Part shown: piece by piece, positions 31,024 through 39,564 of the stretch | Layout: the number at the start of each line of letters is the position of its first letter | Numbering within the stretch: position 1 is the stretch's first letter | Origin: CBDESN01 sp965242495 | GTDB lineage: Bacteria > Pseudomonadota > Alphaproteobacteria > MPNO01 | NCBI GenBank assembly: GCA_965242495.1 | Contig: OZ251446.1 | Location: forward strand, 3,782,001 to 3,846,000 | Length of the DNA: 64,000 nt | Direction: 5' to 3' | The notes under the pieces: generated by a model | The model's database searches: none | What the model saw: only the letters and a program-made list of their open reading frames with translations | What the model was told of the DNA's origin: nothing | Position numbers and translations under genes: made by a program

Positions 31024-32164
31024 TGTCCGGGTTCACTACATATGAGACGGCGGGGTTTCCTGTGCTGTCAGTGAGAGAAGGTACTCGGCGGGGGTATGTC
31101 CGTCGAGAGCGTTGTGCGGTCGGAAGGTGTTGAACTCGTCGGCGAAGGCGTCGATCCATCGGTTGATGTCGTCGAGGTTGTCGTTGGGCAGGTCCCAGGT
31201 TGCGTAGAACTCGTATCGCCAAGCGCCGTTGTTGCGCTCGACGTGTCCGTTGAGTTCGGGCGATTTGGGGGGCAGTTCGAAGAGTTGGATGCCGCGTTTC
31301 TGGCATTCGTGCTCGAAGCTGGCCTTGAACTCGGAGCCGCCATCGACCTGGATGGCCTGGATGGGGAAGGGCATGTCGTCCTGGAGCTTGTCGAGGAAGC
31401 GTTTGGCGTTGTGTGCGGTTGCGCGCCGGCAGGCTTGTGCGCAGGTCCACTTGGCGACGGGATCGCAGGCGGTGAACTGCTTGAGTGGGGGTCGTCCGTG
31501 TCCTGGGGAGAGGGAGAGGGTGTCGAGTTGGACGATCTCGCCTGGGGCTGTGGGTCTGCGCCCCTTGGGGAGGCGTCTGGCGTGCGGCCGGCTGTGCTTG
31601 CGGCTGCGTCGCGGGGCCTTGCATCGGAGGGTGGGGACGGGGGTGACGGCGCCTCGTTGGACGAGGTTCTTGAGGATGCGGCCCACGGTGCTCTGGCTGG
31701 CGGTGTATCCCTGGCGGCGCAGCAGGATGGTGAGCTTGGCCTTGCCCCACATCGGGAAGTCGGCGCGCATCTCATGCACCGCCGCCGCCAGTTGCGGCGA
31801 CCATTCGGGCCGTCGTGAGCGCCGGGGCCGTCGCGAGCGCGGGGCCAGGCGGCCCTGGTCGTGAAGCTTCCGCCAGCGGTAGAGGGTGGCCCGCGACACG
31901 CCGACGGCGGCGGCCGCATCGGCGGCGCTGAGGCCATTGTCGCGGGCGCGACGCCAACGCTTCAGGGCGTCACGCCTGTGCGCCTCGTCGCTCCGCTCCT
32001 TGCCGCACAGGCGTGACGCCAGGGCGGTGCCCCGTGTAACATGACGGGGCAGGCCGAAAACCTGCATGGGGGTCCTCCTTCCAGCTGTCTGTCCAAACCA
32101 ACAGCTTCGGAGACCCCCAACCTTCCTTCAACCGCCCCGTCTCACATGTGTCTGGACCAGGACA
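31024..32164. mobile_element. IS481-family insertion sequence, 1.14 kb
   Basis: Imperfect inverted repeats of about 27 bp begin TGTCCGGGTTCA at 31024 and, on the other strand from 32164, TGTCCTGGTCCA; both continue to ATGAGACGG/GTGAGACGG. The 5-bp target duplication GGCGC lies on both sides (31019-31023, 32165-32169). TGT ends fit IS481. The intact duplication indicates a simple, fairly recent insertion. Confidence 0.9.
31036..32067 (-). CDS. IS481 family transposase
   Basis: A 343-residue integrase-core transposase. The N-terminal helix-turn-helix lies in SAADAAAAVGVSRATLYRWR; the DDE core is PGEIVQLDTLSLSPG (Asp), AIQVDGGSEFKASF (Asp) and ELNGHVERNNGAWRYEF (Glu), followed by NTFRPHNALDGHTPAEYL typical of the rve domain. 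The frame is intact and fills the element. Confidence 0.92.
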   Translation of the reverse strand: MQVFGLPRHVTRGTALASRLCGKERSDEAHRRDALKRWRRARDNGLSAADAAAAVGVSRATLYRWRKLHDQGRLAPRSRRPRRSRRPEWSPQLAAAVHEMRADFPMWGKAKLTILLRRQGYTASQSTVGRILKNLVQRGAVTPVPTLRCKAPRRSRKHSRPHARRLPKGRRPTAPGEIVQLDTLSLSPGHGRPPLKQFTACDPVAKWTCAQACRRATAHNAKRFLDKLQDDMPFPIQAIQVDGGSEFKASFEHECQKRGIQLFELPPKSPELNGHVERNNGAWRYEFYATWDLPNDNLDDINRWIDAFADEFNTFRPHNALDGHTPAEYLLSLTAQETPPSHM

Positions 32165-32358
32165 GGCGCCCGAACGTCGGCACCGCGGCGTCGCGTCTCG
32201 GATCGCGTTGCAGCGGCGCGGATCACGTCGCGAACGCGATTCCCCCGGGCCGCGGCCAGGGAAACGCGGTTCGGGGTGGCAATCGAGCGGCTATCGCGCC
32301 ATGCTGGCGTCTCGTCGTTCCGCGAGCCGGAGCGCGCGCGCCAACGTCACCCCGCGTA

Positions 32359-33537
32359 ATGGATCGGTACGCCCCAAGGGAAGATCGGACTCAGAGCGGC
32401 GCGGCCGGCGGCCCGGGAGCGGGCGAAGACTTGCTGCCGTCGCCGCTCGTCGGCGTGGAGCGGGCGAGCGGCGATCTCCGGCGCGGATTGCCGGTGATCG
32501 TGGACGATGCGGCGGGCGGACGGGCCCTCGCCATCGCCGCGGAACTGCTCACCGACGCCGGTCTCGCGGCGCTGCGCCGCCTGTCGGATGCGACGCCCGA
32601 TCTGGCCCTCACCCATCGCCGGGCGGCGACGCTCAAGATCCGGCTGTACACCCCGGAGATCGTCCTGGTCCCCGTCTCCGCCCGGCTTTCGGCGCGGACG
32701 GTGCGCAGCCTCGCCGATCCGGCGATGGACCTGGCGAATCCGATGCGCGGGCCGTTCGACGCCAAGCGCGGCCGGGCGTCGGAGAGCAGCATCGCCGCGG
32801 TGCGGCTGGCGAAGATCGCCGGGCTCCTGCCGGCGGTGCTTCTCGCGCCGCCGCCCGAGCGGGCGGCGGGCGGGTTCGCGGACGCCGCGCAAGGCCGTCT
32901 CACCGAGGTCGCCGCCGCCGACGTCCTCGGCTACGACGTGACGCAGGCGCGGAGGATCGAGCGGGTCGCTTCGGCGCGGGTGCCGCTCGCCGGGGCGGAA
33001 GACGCCCGCATCGTCGCCTTTCGTCCGCGCGACGGCGGAACGGAGCATCTGGCGATCGTCATCGGCGACCCGACGCCCGACGGCGCGGTTCTGACCCGCC
33101 TGCATTCCGAGTGCTTCACCGGCGACCTGCTGGCTTCGCTCAAATGCGATTGCGGTCAGCAGCTGCGCGGCGCGATCGAGCAGATCGCCGCCGAAGGCGC
33201 AGGGGTCCTGCTCTACCTCGCCCAGGAGGGCCGCGGCATCGGCTTGATCAACAAACTCCGCGCCTACGCCCTCCAGGACCAGGGCTTCGACACGGTGGAG
33301 GCGAACCAGCGGCTCGGGTTCGAGGCCGACGAGCGGCTGTTCCTCCCGGCGGCGGAGATGCTGCGGGCCCTCGGCTTCGCCCGCGTCCGGCTCATGACCA
33401 ACAACCCCGACAAGGTGGCGGCGCTGGAGCGGTTCGACGTCGAGGTCGCCGAGCGCGTGCCGCACGCCTTTCCGTCCAACGAACACAACGCGTTCTATCT
33501 GTCGACCAAGGCGGAAAAGACCGGCCATCTGTTCTGA
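32359..33537 (+). CDS. ribA: GTP cyclohydrolase II with degenerate RibB-like N-terminal half
   Basis: A 392-residue protein. The C-terminal half is GTP cyclohydrolase II, the first enzyme of riboflavin synthesis: LTRLHSECFTGDLLASLKCD with zinc ligands continuing CGQQL, LLYLAQEGRGIGLINKLRAY, VEANQRLGFEADER and LMTNNPDKVAAL. The N-terminal half resembles the DHBP-synthase fold without its active-site acidic motifs, as is common in alphaproteobacterial RibA proteins. The exact start is uncertain; ATG 32359 has a weak ribosome binding site and the homologous part begins around VERASGDLRRGLPVIV, so a later GTG is possible. The IS ends 195 bp upstream. Confidence 0.88.
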   Translation: MDRYAPREDRTQSGAAGGPGAGEDLLPSPLVGVERASGDLRRGLPVIVDDAAGGRALAIAAELLTDAGLAALRRLSDATPDLALTHRRAATLKIRLYTPEIVLVPVSARLSARTVRSLADPAMDLANPMRGPFDAKRGRASESSIAAVRLAKIAGLLPAVLLAPPPERAAGGFADAAQGRLTEVAAADVLGYDVTQARRIERVASARVPLAGAEDARIVAFRPRDGGTEHLAIVIGDPTPDGAVLTRLHSECFTGDLLASLKCDCGQQLRGAIEQIAAEGAGVLLYLAQEGRGIGLINKLRAYALQDQGFDTVEANQRLGFEADERLFLPAAEMLRALGFARVRLMTNNPDKVAALERFDVEVAERVPHAFPSNEHNAFYLSTKAEKTGHLF

Positions 33538-33538
33538 C

Positions 33539-34483
33539 CTACCCGGCCGCCGGCTTGCGGTCGCGCGCGAAGGTGCCGAAATAGATGCCGACGCCGATCA
33601 GGCAGACGCCGATCGCGTGGTAGAGTTGGAATTCCTCCGCCAGGAACGCGATCGCCATCACCACGCCGTAGGCGGGGATCAGATGCATGTACGGCCCGGC
33701 GCGGCCGGGACCCATCAGCCGGACCGCGCGGTTCCACAGGAACACCGCGAACACCGAATTGGCGAGGGCGAGCCCGACGATGCTGAGCACGCTCACCCAT
33801 TCGAGTCGCGTCGGCCGGAACGCGACGTGCTCGATCAGGAACAGCGGCAGGCCGAACAGGCTGCCGAAGCCGAGCAGGGCCACCATCAGGACGCGCGGGT
33901 CGAGCCCGTCGGGCGCCCGGCGCAGCAGCACCGCGTAGAGCGACCAGCTGACGTAGGCCAGCATGACGATGAGGTCGCCCTTGTTGAGCTGCAGCTCGGC
34001 AAGCCGGGCGACGTCGCCCGCCGAGATCAGGAACAGCACGCCGAACAGCGACACCGCGATGCCCAGCGCCTGGCGGCCGGTCACCGGGTCGCGAAACAGC
34101 AGCCACGCCGCCAGCAGGATGATGACCGGCTCGGCGGAGTTGAGCACGACGACGTTGATGACGAAGGTGAATTGAAGCGACAGATACAACATCGCGTTGC
34201 CGGCGATGACCAGCAGGAAGGCAAGGAGCGACAGAATCCGCCAATGGCGCAGCAGGAGGCCCGCCTGACGCCGCGCCGGGTGGAAGAAGACCGCCAGAAT
34301 GACGAGGAAGCCGAACAGGGTGCGCCAGAAGGAGAGCCCCATCGGCGGGACCTCTTCGCGGACGCCGCGGACGACGATCGCCGACAGGGCGAAGAAGAAG
34401 GCGGCGCCGGCGGCGCCGAACTGCGCCGAGAGGACGATGCGCCGGCCCATCCGCGCCGCGCGCCGCAAGGAACCCGCCGTCAA
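33539..34483 (-). CDS. EamA/DMT family transporter
   Basis: A 314-residue inner-membrane protein with about ten hydrophobic segments arranged as two EamA repeats, for example FGAAGAAFFFALSAIVVRGV at the start, FVINVVVLNSAEPVIILLAA in repeat 1 and AYGVVMAIAFLAEEFQLYHA in repeat 2. DMT permeases usually export metabolites or amino acids. The ATG overlaps the stop of the dehalogenase-like gene (ATGA), so the two are coupled and the transporter may move a substrate or product of that enzyme. It converges on ribA with one base between stops. Confidence 0.85.
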   Translation of the reverse strand: MTAGSLRRAARMGRRIVLSAQFGAAGAAFFFALSAIVVRGVREEVPPMGLSFWRTLFGFLVILAVFFHPARRQAGLLLRHWRILSLLAFLLVIAGNAMLYLSLQFTFVINVVVLNSAEPVIILLAAWLLFRDPVTGRQALGIAVSLFGVLFLISAGDVARLAELQLNKGDLIVMLAYVSWSLYAVLLRRAPDGLDPRVLMVALLGFGSLFGLPLFLIEHVAFRPTRLEWVSVLSIVGLALANSVFAVFLWNRAVRLMGPGRAGPYMHLIPAYGVVMAIAFLAEEFQLYHAIGVCLIGVGIYFGTFARDRKPAAG

Positions 34484-35817
34484 TCGGGGGCGCGCTCCGG
34501 CTCACGCTTCGCCCGGCGCAGCGCGCGTTCCGCGGCCGCCGCGTCGGCCAGACCCTGCTTCCGGTCGAGCGGCGCCGGATCCTTGCGCCCGGCGGCCGGG
34601 AGCTTCTCGACCGGATAGACTGCGACGTTGGCGTTGTCGCCCCGCGCCTTCCGCGCCAGGTTGAGGTCGCGCTCGTTGGCGCCCGCCGGCTTGACGATCT
34701 TTCCGGCGATCTTCTCCAGATCGAGCCACCAGCGCTTGACCGGATTCCGCCTGCCGTACCCCAGACGATCATCGAGCCAGATGAGGAGCCGCCGCGCCCG
34801 GGGCAGCTTGATCGCGGCCCACATCGCGGCCCGGTGTTGCAGCAGGCCCTCCTTGTTCCAGGGGCACATCTTCATGCAGCGGCCGCAGGCGGAGCCCTTG
34901 AGGTTGGTCACCCGGTACTTCGTGCATTTCTCGACGTCGGGCTTCCATATTTCGTAGCCGTTATAGAGCAGCTTGTCGCCGTAGGGGATCGCCTGGGCGG
35001 GGCATTCGCGCGCGCATTTCCGGCATTTGTCGCAGAAGTCCTGGAGGCCGAAGTCGATCGGCTTGTCGATGGCGAGCGGCAGGTCGGTGGTGATTACCGC
35101 GGTCTTGTGGCGGGGCCCGACGAAGGGGTTGAGCACCAGCTCGCCGATCCGGCTCATCTCGCCGAGCCCGGCCAGAAGCATCAGCGGTATCTGGAGGACG
35201 TCGCCGTCGGCGTTGGAATGCGCCTGCGCCGGAAAGCCGAGCCGGCGGATGTAGTCGGCGACGATGCAGGCGACCGTGGACCCTTTGAGGTAGGCGCGAT
35301 AGCTCATGCCGCCGCTGATCCAGTCGTCGCCGCTGGAGCCTTCGAACGACTCCCAGTTCTGGTCGATGACGACCACGATGGCGTATTTGTGCGCCGTTTC
35401 GATCGGCCTGCCCTCGAAGTCGTGGGAGTACCAGGCCCATTCCGGCATCTCGCAGATGCCTGCGATGTCGGCGTCGAGGAAGTAGCACAGCGCCTTGATG
35501 TGCCGGGCCATGGCCTCCGGATCGTCGGGGACGGGGGCGGTCTCCGGCGCCGCCTCGCCCCGATGCGCGGACAGCTGTTTCCAATGCAGATGGCCGATCG
35601 CGGCGTTCAGCGGATTCTTGGTGATGAACCGCTTGATCTCCGCCGCCGGCTTGCGGCCGAGATCGCCGTGGAAGGCGCGGACGAAGAAGTCGGCCCGCTT
35701 GGGGACGCGCGCGACGTCGTCGGTGATCAGCGTGGTCGGCGCATCGACCCGCTTGATCCGCTCCATCGGGTAACGGCCGAGATGCGGCGGGCGCTTCCTG
35801 CGCGACCGCAGCCGCAT
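34480..35817 (-). CDS. Reductive dehalogenase-like corrinoid/iron-sulfur protein
   Basis: A 445-residue protein resembling the RdhA core. Motifs: QAHSNADGDVLQIPLMLLAG then LGEMSRIGELVLNPFVGPR near residue 215, TTDLPLAIDKPIDFGLQDF, first cluster FCDKCRKCARECPAQAIPYG near 265, second cluster SACGRCMKMCPWNKEG near 315. These match cobalamin-dependent reductive dehalogenases, including soluble aerobic types. There is no Tat motif and no membrane anchor gene, so the protein should be cytosolic and non-respiratory; the fused reductase seen in NpRdhA/BhbA-type enzymes is absent, so an external electron donor is needed. The C-terminal 70 residues are basic. It is coupled to an EamA transporter. Dehalogenation of a specific compound is inference. 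Confidence 0.75.
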   Translation of the reverse strand: MRLRSRRKRPPHLGRYPMERIKRVDAPTTLITDDVARVPKRADFFVRAFHGDLGRKPAAEIKRFITKNPLNAAIGHLHWKQLSAHRGEAAPETAPVPDDPEAMARHIKALCYFLDADIAGICEMPEWAWYSHDFEGRPIETAHKYAIVVVIDQNWESFEGSSGDDWISGGMSYRAYLKGSTVACIVADYIRRLGFPAQAHSNADGDVLQIPLMLLAGLGEMSRIGELVLNPFVGPRHKTAVITTDLPLAIDKPIDFGLQDFCDKCRKCARECPAQAIPYGDKLLYNGYEIWKPDVEKCTKYRVTNLKGSACGRCMKMCPWNKEGLLQHRAAMWAAIKLPRARRLLIWLDDRLGYGRRNPVKRWWLDLEKIAGKIVKPAGANERDLNLARKARGDNANVAVYPVEKLPAAGRKDPAPLDRKQGLADAAAAERALRRAKREPERAPD

Positions 35818-35848
35818 GGCGTCGTCTCCCCGGCGCGGGCGTCGTCGC

Positions 35849-36196
35849 TCAGCTCGCGGCGACGACCATGATCTCGACCAGCAGTTCGGGCCGGGCCAGC
35901 TTCGCCTCGACGCAGGCCCGCGCCGGCGGGTTGGCCTTGTCGATCCACTCCACCCAGACCTCGTTCATCGGATCGCGAAGCGCGATCTCCCGCACCCAGA
36001 TCGTCGCCGACAGGAGCTTCGACTTGTCGCTGCCGGCGGCGGCGAGCCGACGGTCGATCGTATCGAGTATCTGCCGCGTCTGCCCCCGGATGTCGGCCGA
36101 GGAATCGTCGGCGACGGCACCGGCGAGGTATACGACGCCGCCATGGGCCACGGTCTGACTCATGAGCGGACCCACTTCGTGGCGATCGATGGTCAT
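35849..36196 (-). CDS. RidA family protein (YjgF/YER057c/UK114)
   Basis: A 115-residue small enzyme-like protein. Family features: GGVVYLAGAVADDSSADIRG at the N-terminus, QILDTIDRRLAAAGSDKSKL, and the end RACVEAKLARPELLVEIMV with the conserved Arg and Glu of the ligand pocket. RidA-type proteins hydrolyse reactive imines or enamines. The start at 36196 has GGAGA 8 bases upstream. It lies 31 bp upstream of the dehalogenase-like gene on the same strand and could be in its operon. Confidence 0.88.
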   Translation of the reverse strand: MTIDRHEVGPLMSQTVAHGGVVYLAGAVADDSSADIRGQTRQILDTIDRRLAAAGSDKSKLLSATIWVREIALRDPMNEVWVEWIDKANPPARACVEAKLARPELLVEIMVVAAS

Positions 36197-36368
36197 CTGC
36201 TTGTCTCCTCGTGTGATCTCGGTCGCGGACCGGCGAACCGGCCGAGGCGCATTGTGACCGGCTTGCGCATCGGCGGCAATTCGGCGTTGGCGCGCATCGG
36301 CGCGAAGGGCCGGCCGGCGCGGGCGGACGAGGCCGTTGCGCGCCGCGCCGTCATCTGCCACGATCGAC

Positions 36369-36791
36369 ATGCGCTTCGGTCGCCTTGGACCCGTCGGAAC
36401 GGTGTACGACCAGCTCGATCCGCGTATCCGGGACTACGTCGATTCGCTGATCGCGCATGCGAAATCGGCCTTGTGGCCCGAACGTCGCGCGGCGCTCGCC
36501 AGCTTCCGCCGCGGGATCGCCCGGAGCGCGCCCGGCGATCTCGACGCGCTGCTCTCGGTGCTGGCGTTCGAACCCGCTTCCGGCGAGGATGCGGCCGATC
36601 TCGCCTTCCGCGCGGTGGTCACGGCCTATATCGAACGGCTGGAGGAGGCGGACATCACCAATCCCGATCAGGCGCTGGTCTACAGCCAGTCGCTCGACGC
36701 GGCGCATGTGGCGCTGGCCGGGCGCTGGCTCGACAGCCATCCCGGGCATGCGCCCGGCGCGCCCGGCGTCGCCGGCGCTTCGCCCAGCTGA
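36369..36791 (+). CDS. Hypothetical helical protein upstream of RidA-like gene
   Basis: A 140-residue protein of unknown family. It is mostly helical and polar, for example IRDYVDSLIAHAKSALWPE and VVTAYIERLEEADITNPDQA, with a Gly/Ala/Pro tail. No signal peptide or membrane segment. It is 14 bp upstream of the RidA-like gene and shares its orientation, so they probably form one transcript. The ATG at 36369 is chosen over an earlier TTG. Confidence 0.6.
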   Translation: MRFGRLGPVGTVYDQLDPRIRDYVDSLIAHAKSALWPERRAALASFRRGIARSAPGDLDALLSVLAFEPASGEDAADLAFRAVVTAYIERLEEADITNPDQALVYSQSLDAAHVALAGRWLDSHPGHAPGAPGVAGASPS

Positions 36792-36805
36792 GAAGGAGGA
36801 GAGGA

Positions 36806-37231
36806 ATGGCGCACGGCATCGAACACGTCCATTGGCGCGACGCGCCCGACATGTGGATGCCGTATGCGCCGGCGATCAAGGTGACGGGCGGCGCCACGGT
36901 CTATCTCGCGGGCTGCACCGCGGCGCCGATGTATCATCACCATCCGCACCGCCCCGAAGAGTTCGACCGCATGCCGCGGGACATGGCCGGACAAGCCCGC
37001 GCGGCGCTGGAGAATCTCGAACGGAGCCTGGAGGCGGTCGGGGCGGGCTTCGCCGACGTCGTCTCGGCCACCCGCTTCGTCACCGACCTCGCCGACCAGG
37101 ACGCGCTCAACCGCGTGTGGGGCGAGTATTTCGGCGACAACAAGCCCACAACCACCACCGTGCAGGTCGTCGGCCTCGCCACCGATCCGCGCTGCATGAT
37201 CGAGATTACGACCGTCGCCGTCATCGGTTGA
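36806..37231 (+). CDS. RidA family protein, second copy
   Basis: A 141-residue YjgF-like protein. The GGATVYLAGCTAAP segment, ARAALENLERSLEAVGAGFA, VVSATRFVTDLADQDALNRV and the conserved TTTTVQVVGLATDPRCMIEI end are seen. The usual catalytic Arg region reads DPRCMIEIT. A His-rich loop (MYHHHPHRPEE) near residue 43 is unusual and might bind metal. AAGGAGGAGAGG precedes the ATG. Confidence 0.85.
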   Translation: MAHGIEHVHWRDAPDMWMPYAPAIKVTGGATVYLAGCTAAPMYHHHPHRPEEFDRMPRDMAGQARAALENLERSLEAVGAGFADVVSATRFVTDLADQDALNRVWGEYFGDNKPTTTTVQVVGLATDPRCMIEITTVAVIG

Positions 37232-37247
37232 TCCGGGACCGGCGACG

Positions 37248-37276
37248 TTGCGGCGGCCGGCGAATGCCCATACTCT
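37248..37276 (+). promoter_or_regulatory. Promoter of tRNA-Lys
   Basis: TTGCGG (37248-37253), 17-bp spacer, TACTCT (37271-37276), 29 bp before the tRNA. Confidence 0.6.
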
Positions 37277-37305
37277 TGGCCGACCGCCCGCCGACTTCGG
37301 GCCGT

Positions 37306-37382
37306 GCGCGCATAGCTCAGCCCGGTAGAGCGTCTGACTTTTAATCAGAATGTCCTTGGTTCGAATCCAAGTGCGCGCACCA
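37306..37382 (+). tRNA. tRNA-Lys (TTT)
   Basis: Complete 77-nt cloverleaf with encoded CCA. Acceptor GCGCGCA pairs with TGCGCGC; anticodon stem TCTGA/TCAGA encloses CTTTTAA with anticodon TTT at 37340-37342; T arm CTTGG-TTCGAAT-CCAAG. Confidence 0.97.
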
Positions 37383-37384
37383 CG

Positions 37385-37407
37385 GCGCCGGCGGTCGCCG
37401 TCGGCGC
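37385..37407 (+). terminator. Hairpin after tRNA-Lys
   Basis: GCGCCGGCGG and CCGTCGGCGC form a 10-bp stem (one G-T pair) with a 3-base loop, 2 bp after the CCA end. No T-tract follows. Confidence 0.5.
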
Positions 37408-37434
37408 GGTCTGCATCGCCCGCTGCGAGGCGCC

Positions 37435-37737
37435 TCACGCCGCGGCGCGGCCGGCGATCGAGTCGATGAAGCGCGCGAGCCGCAGGTCGCGCTCGCTCAA
37501 CCCGCCGGCGTCGTGGGTGGAGAGAGTGATCTCCACCCGGTCGTAGACGTTGGACCATTCCGGGTGGTGGTCCATCTTCTCCGCCGTCAGCGCGACGCGG
37601 CTCATGAACCCGAAGGCTTCGTTGAAGCCCGCGAAGCGGTACGCCTTGCGGATCGCGTCGCGGCCGGCGACCTCTTCCCAGCCTTCGAGCCCGGCGAGCG
37701 CGGTCTCGCGCTCCCGGGCGGTGAGCTTCTCGACCAT
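37435..37737 (-). CDS. phhB: Pterin-4a-carbinolamine dehydratase
   Basis: A 100-residue protein that dehydrates 4a-hydroxytetrahydropterin to recycle the cofactor of aromatic amino-acid hydroxylases. The catalytic motif EKMDHHPEWSNVYDRVEI (residues 53-70) and the end THDAGGLSERDLRLARFID are typical. GGGAGG precedes the ATG at 37737. No phenylalanine hydroxylase lies nearby. Confidence 0.9.
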   Translation of the reverse strand: MVEKLTARERETALAGLEGWEEVAGRDAIRKAYRFAGFNEAFGFMSRVALTAEKMDHHPEWSNVYDRVEITLSTHDAGGLSERDLRLARFIDSIAGRAAA

Positions 37738-37813
37738 GGCATCCTCCCGATCCGTAGCGCGCCGATAATGGCGGCGGCTTGGCCGCGGGATCAAGGCGCG
37801 CTATGTCTGTCGG

Positions 37814-38233
37814 ATGAAGGATCGAACCGCGGCCGCTCCGACGCTCGACGACATCGAGGCGCTCGCGCGCCGGGCGCTGGCGGAGATCCCGGCCGAACTC
37901 CGCCGCCATGCGCAGGGCGTGGTGATCCGCGTCCAGGACTTCCCCGACGCCGAGACCGAGGACGACATGGGTCTCGACAGCCCGTTCGACCTGCTCGGCC
38001 TCTATCACGGCGTGCCGATCGGCGACAAGGGCGCGGGCTACGCGCCGCAGGACGTGGACATGATCTTTCTCTACCGTCGGCCGATCCTCGACTATTGGTG
38101 CGAGACCGGCGAGGACCTCGCGCATGTGGTCCGCCACGTGCTGATCCACGAGATCGGGCATCACTTCGGCTTCTCCGACGAGGACATGGAGCGAATCGAG
38201 GCGGATGGCGGGCCGGCGCCGAAGCACGCCTGA
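37814..38233 (+). CDS. Minimal zincin-like metallopeptidase (DUF1025 type)
   Basis: A 139-residue protein with the zincin motif HVLIHEIGHHFGFSDEDM near the C-terminus (HExxH, third ligand probably the Asp or His region after it) and a preceding DMIFLYRRPILDYWC. This fits the short bacterial metallopeptidase family often annotated as possible Zn-dependent protease. Cytosolic by sequence; substrate unknown. It is followed 36 bp later by a VOC gene. Confidence 0.82.
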   Translation: MKDRTAAAPTLDDIEALARRALAEIPAELRRHAQGVVIRVQDFPDAETEDDMGLDSPFDLLGLYHGVPIGDKGAGYAPQDVDMIFLYRRPILDYWCETGEDLAHVVRHVLIHEIGHHFGFSDEDMERIEADGGPAPKHA

Positions 38234-38269
38234 CGGCGAACGCAACGGGAGAACGACGAGGAGGACGAC

Positions 38270-38833
38270 ATGAGCGACGCGCAGTTCAGCCCCATGCTCA
38301 CCCATGTCGGGATCGACGTCGTGGACATCGACCGGATGGCCGACTTCTACACCCGGGTGATGGGCATGACGGTGAGCGACCGGGGGTTCTCCGACCGGCT
38401 CCGATGCGACTTCGTGTTCATGACCCATGACCCGTCGGCCCATCACCAGCTCATCCTGGTGGGAGGCCGACCCGAGGGCGCGGTGAGCACGGTCAACCAG
38501 ATCTCCTTCCTGGTCGGCTCGCTCGACGAATTGCGCGCCGCCAACCGGCGGATCTCGGCGGAGGGAATCGCGACGAGGCCGATCGACCACGGCAACGCCT
38601 GGTCGATCTACTTCCCCGACCCGGAGGACAATCTGGTCGAGATCTATCTCGACGCGCCCTTCCACGTGCGCCAGCCCCGCGGCATGCCGCTCGATCTCGA
38701 CCTCTCCGACGAGGACGTCCTGCGCGCCACCGAGGAGCGCATCCGGGACGGCGAGGACTTCATGACCCGGGACGCCTGGACGGCCGCGATGGCGGAACGA
38801 ATCGCCCGGTCCGGCCCGCCGTCGGGCGCGTGA
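38270..38833 (+). CDS. VOC/glyoxalase superfamily protein
   Basis: A 187-residue protein with the paired beta-alpha-beta-beta-beta modules of vicinal-oxygen-chelate enzymes: THVGIDVVDIDRMADFYTRV (first metal His), QISFLVGSLDELRAANRRI and WSIYFPDPEDNLVEIYLDA (C-terminal Glu ligand). Members include extradiol dioxygenases and glyoxalase I-like proteins; substrate unknown. GAGGAGGAC lies before the ATG. Confidence 0.85.
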   Translation: MSDAQFSPMLTHVGIDVVDIDRMADFYTRVMGMTVSDRGFSDRLRCDFVFMTHDPSAHHQLILVGGRPEGAVSTVNQISFLVGSLDELRAANRRISAEGIATRPIDHGNAWSIYFPDPEDNLVEIYLDAPFHVRQPRGMPLDLDLSDEDVLRATEERIRDGEDFMTRDAWTAAMAERIARSGPPSGA

Positions 38834-38856
38834 CCCGGAACACGGGAGAGGAGCCG

Positions 38857-39564
38857 ATGCGCGACGACGAGGAGCGAACCCCACTCCCCATCGGGACCGC
38901 CGTCCGCTTCGCCCATGAGGGGCGCACGATCCACGGACACCTTCTCCAGCGGCAGGGACGGCGCCGGTTGGCCGGAGTCGTGGACGCCGGACAACGGATC
39001 TGGAGGGTCCCGGAGACGGCGCTGCAAGCCTCGGGGCGGGCGCCGCGAACGACGATGGTGACCCGCCACGACGAGGCGCGCGCGGCTTGGCGCGTGGGCG
39101 ACGAAGCGGCGTTCGCGGGCCCCGACGGACCCATGCGCGGCGAGATCGTCAAGCTCAACCCGAAGACGGCGAAGCTGCGCAGCGGGAAGACGTTCTGGAT
39201 GGTCCCTTACGGCCTGCTCCGCCGAGCGGAAGGGAACGCCGCGAGGAACGGCGCGGAGCGGCTGAACGCCGTCGCCGCCGCGGCCCGGCGGCTGATGGAC
39301 GAGCACGGGCTCGCGGACTGGACCTTGGCCTTCGTCGAATCCGGAAGACGCCTCGGCGACTGCAACTTCCGGGAGCGCGTGATCCGGATCGGCCGCGCCC
39401 ACGCCCTGGAGGATGACGAAGAGCGGATCCGGGATACCGTGCTGCACGAGATCGCGCACGCGATCGCGGGCCCCAAGGCGGGCCACGGGCCGCTATGGAA
39501 GGCGACGGCGCGGCGTATCGGCGCGACGCCGAGAGCAAGGGTTCACGAGACCCAAGCGAGTTGA
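38857..39564 (+). CDS. SprT-like zinc metalloprotease with N-terminal SH3/KOW-like modules
   Basis: A 235-residue protein. The C-terminal SprT-like domain carries RDTVLHEIAHAIAGPKAGHG (HExxH near residue 195, with a third His in KAGHGPLW). SprT/Spartan proteins cleave DNA-protein crosslinks or act as nucleic-acid-associated proteases. The N-terminal part has two short beta modules, PIGTAVRFAHEGRTIHGHLL and AAFAGPDGPMRGEIVKLNPK, resembling KOW/SH3-like barrels, an uncommon combination. GGAGAGGAG precedes the ATG at 38857. Confidence 0.8.
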   Translation: MRDDEERTPLPIGTAVRFAHEGRTIHGHLLQRQGRRRLAGVVDAGQRIWRVPETALQASGRAPRTTMVTRHDEARAAWRVGDEAAFAGPDGPMRGEIVKLNPKTAKLRSGKTFWMVPYGLLRRAEGNAARNGAERLNAVAAAARRLMDEHGLADWTLAFVESGRRLGDCNFRERVIRIGRAHALEDDEERIRDTVLHEIAHAIAGPKAGHGPLWKATARRIGATPRARVHETQAS

